A stretch of DNA of 5,657 nucleotides from an uncultured Alphaproteobacteria bacterium. GTDB lineage: Bacteria; Pseudomonadota; Alphaproteobacteria; Micavibrionales; Micavibrionaceae. This document shows, one piece after another, positions 5,356 through 5,657 of the stretch. The notes beneath the pieces were generated by a model, which was given only the letters and a program-made list of their open reading frames with translations, made no database searches and had not been told where the DNA came from. The position numbers and the translations under genes were made by a program. The stretch covers positions 1 through 5,657 of the forward strand of contig CAKTCH010000115.1 in assembly GCA_934538895.1 (NCBI GenBank), given 5' to 3'. Position 1 is the first letter of the stretch. Every line of letters begins with the position of its first letter.

Positions 5356-5657
5356 TGCCCCCTGCCCCGGTGATCGTCTGGTTCCGTCAGGATTTGCGCC
5401 TGTCGGATAATCCTGCGCTGACGGCAGCGGCGAAATCGGGGGCGCCAGTCATTCCCGTCTATGTTCTCGACGACGATAATGCAGGCCCGTGGAAAATGGG
5501 CGGCGCCAGCCGTGTGTGGCTGCATCACTCATTACACGCGCTGAACGGCAGCCTTTCCGGCAATCTCGCCTGCTTCAGCGGCGATGCCGAGCAGATTATA
5601 ACCAATCTGGCTGAAACAACCAGGGCGCGTGCCGTATACTGGAACCGCTGTTACGAG
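5355..5657 (+). CDS. phrB: Deoxyribodipyrimidine photolyase (class I CPD photolyase/cryptochrome family), 5' end only
   Basis: These are the first 101 codons of a photolyase, open to the window's last base. The N-terminal alpha/beta antenna domain is unmistakable: VWFRQDLRLSDNPAL at 8-22, the VIPVYVLDD strand at 32-40, the GGASRVWLHHSL helix region at 49-60, and VYWNRCYE at 94-101. Photolyases use FADH- and blue light to split cyclobutane pyrimidine dimers, with an antenna chromophore (MTHF or a deazaflavin) bound by this domain. The FAD-binding catalytic half lies beyond the window, so CPD photolyase cannot be separated firmly from a cryptochrome-like relative. The ATG at 5355 overlaps the phosphoesterase stop by one base, and AAGGA (5344-5348) sits 6 bases upstream, which supports this start and translational coupling. 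Confidence 0.93.
   Translation, partial: MPPAPVIVWFRQDLRLSDNPALTAAAKSGAPVIPVYVLDDDNAGPWKMGGASRVWLHHSLHALNGSLSGNLACFSGDAEQIITNLAETTRARAVYWNRCYE

Overview
The window reads as a gene-dense bacterial chromosome segment of moderate GC content, with every supported gene on the + strand. The short or overlapping gene junctions, Shine-Dalgarno sites and protein families suit a Gram-negative proteobacterium. An alphaproteobacterium is my best guess, from general resemblance only. No RNA genes, insertion sequences, CRISPR arrays or phage genes were seen.

Region A (1-4269) is a tightly packed surface-sugar type cluster of four genes. It opens with the 3' end of a nucleotide-sugar 4,6-dehydratase of the RmlB/TGDS/RHM family. 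Next comes a 516-aa polytopic membrane protein with glycosyltransferase-C (GT-C) like features, then a short extended-type SDR (NAD(P)-dependent sugar epimerase/reductase-like), then a second polytopic membrane protein clearly paralogous to the first (about 55% identical over a 210-residue ungapped stretch, counted by hand). The junctions are stop-to-start with no gap, a 7-base gap, and an ATGA overlap, so the four genes are probably one operon. The likely theme is making a modified (6-deoxy or related) nucleotide sugar and transferring a sugar to an acceptor outside the inner membrane. The exact sugar and acceptor cannot be read from the sequence.

Region B (4270-4386) is the only real intergenic gap. 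It has no convincing Rho-independent terminator. It does have a plausible sigma70-type promoter (TTGAAG, 16 bases, TATCAT) overlapping an interrupted dyad, and a strong Shine-Dalgarno site.

Region C (4387-5657) is a separate two-gene unit: a complete DHH/DHHA1 phosphoesterase (the type often annotated as exopolyphosphatase) and, overlapping its stop codon by one base, the first 101 codons of a class I DNA photolyase that runs off the window.

The most interesting feature is the arrangement in Region A: two diverged copies of an apparently uncharacterised membrane protein family, with a conserved predicted-periplasmic CPAPCPFF segment, bracket an atypical SDR.
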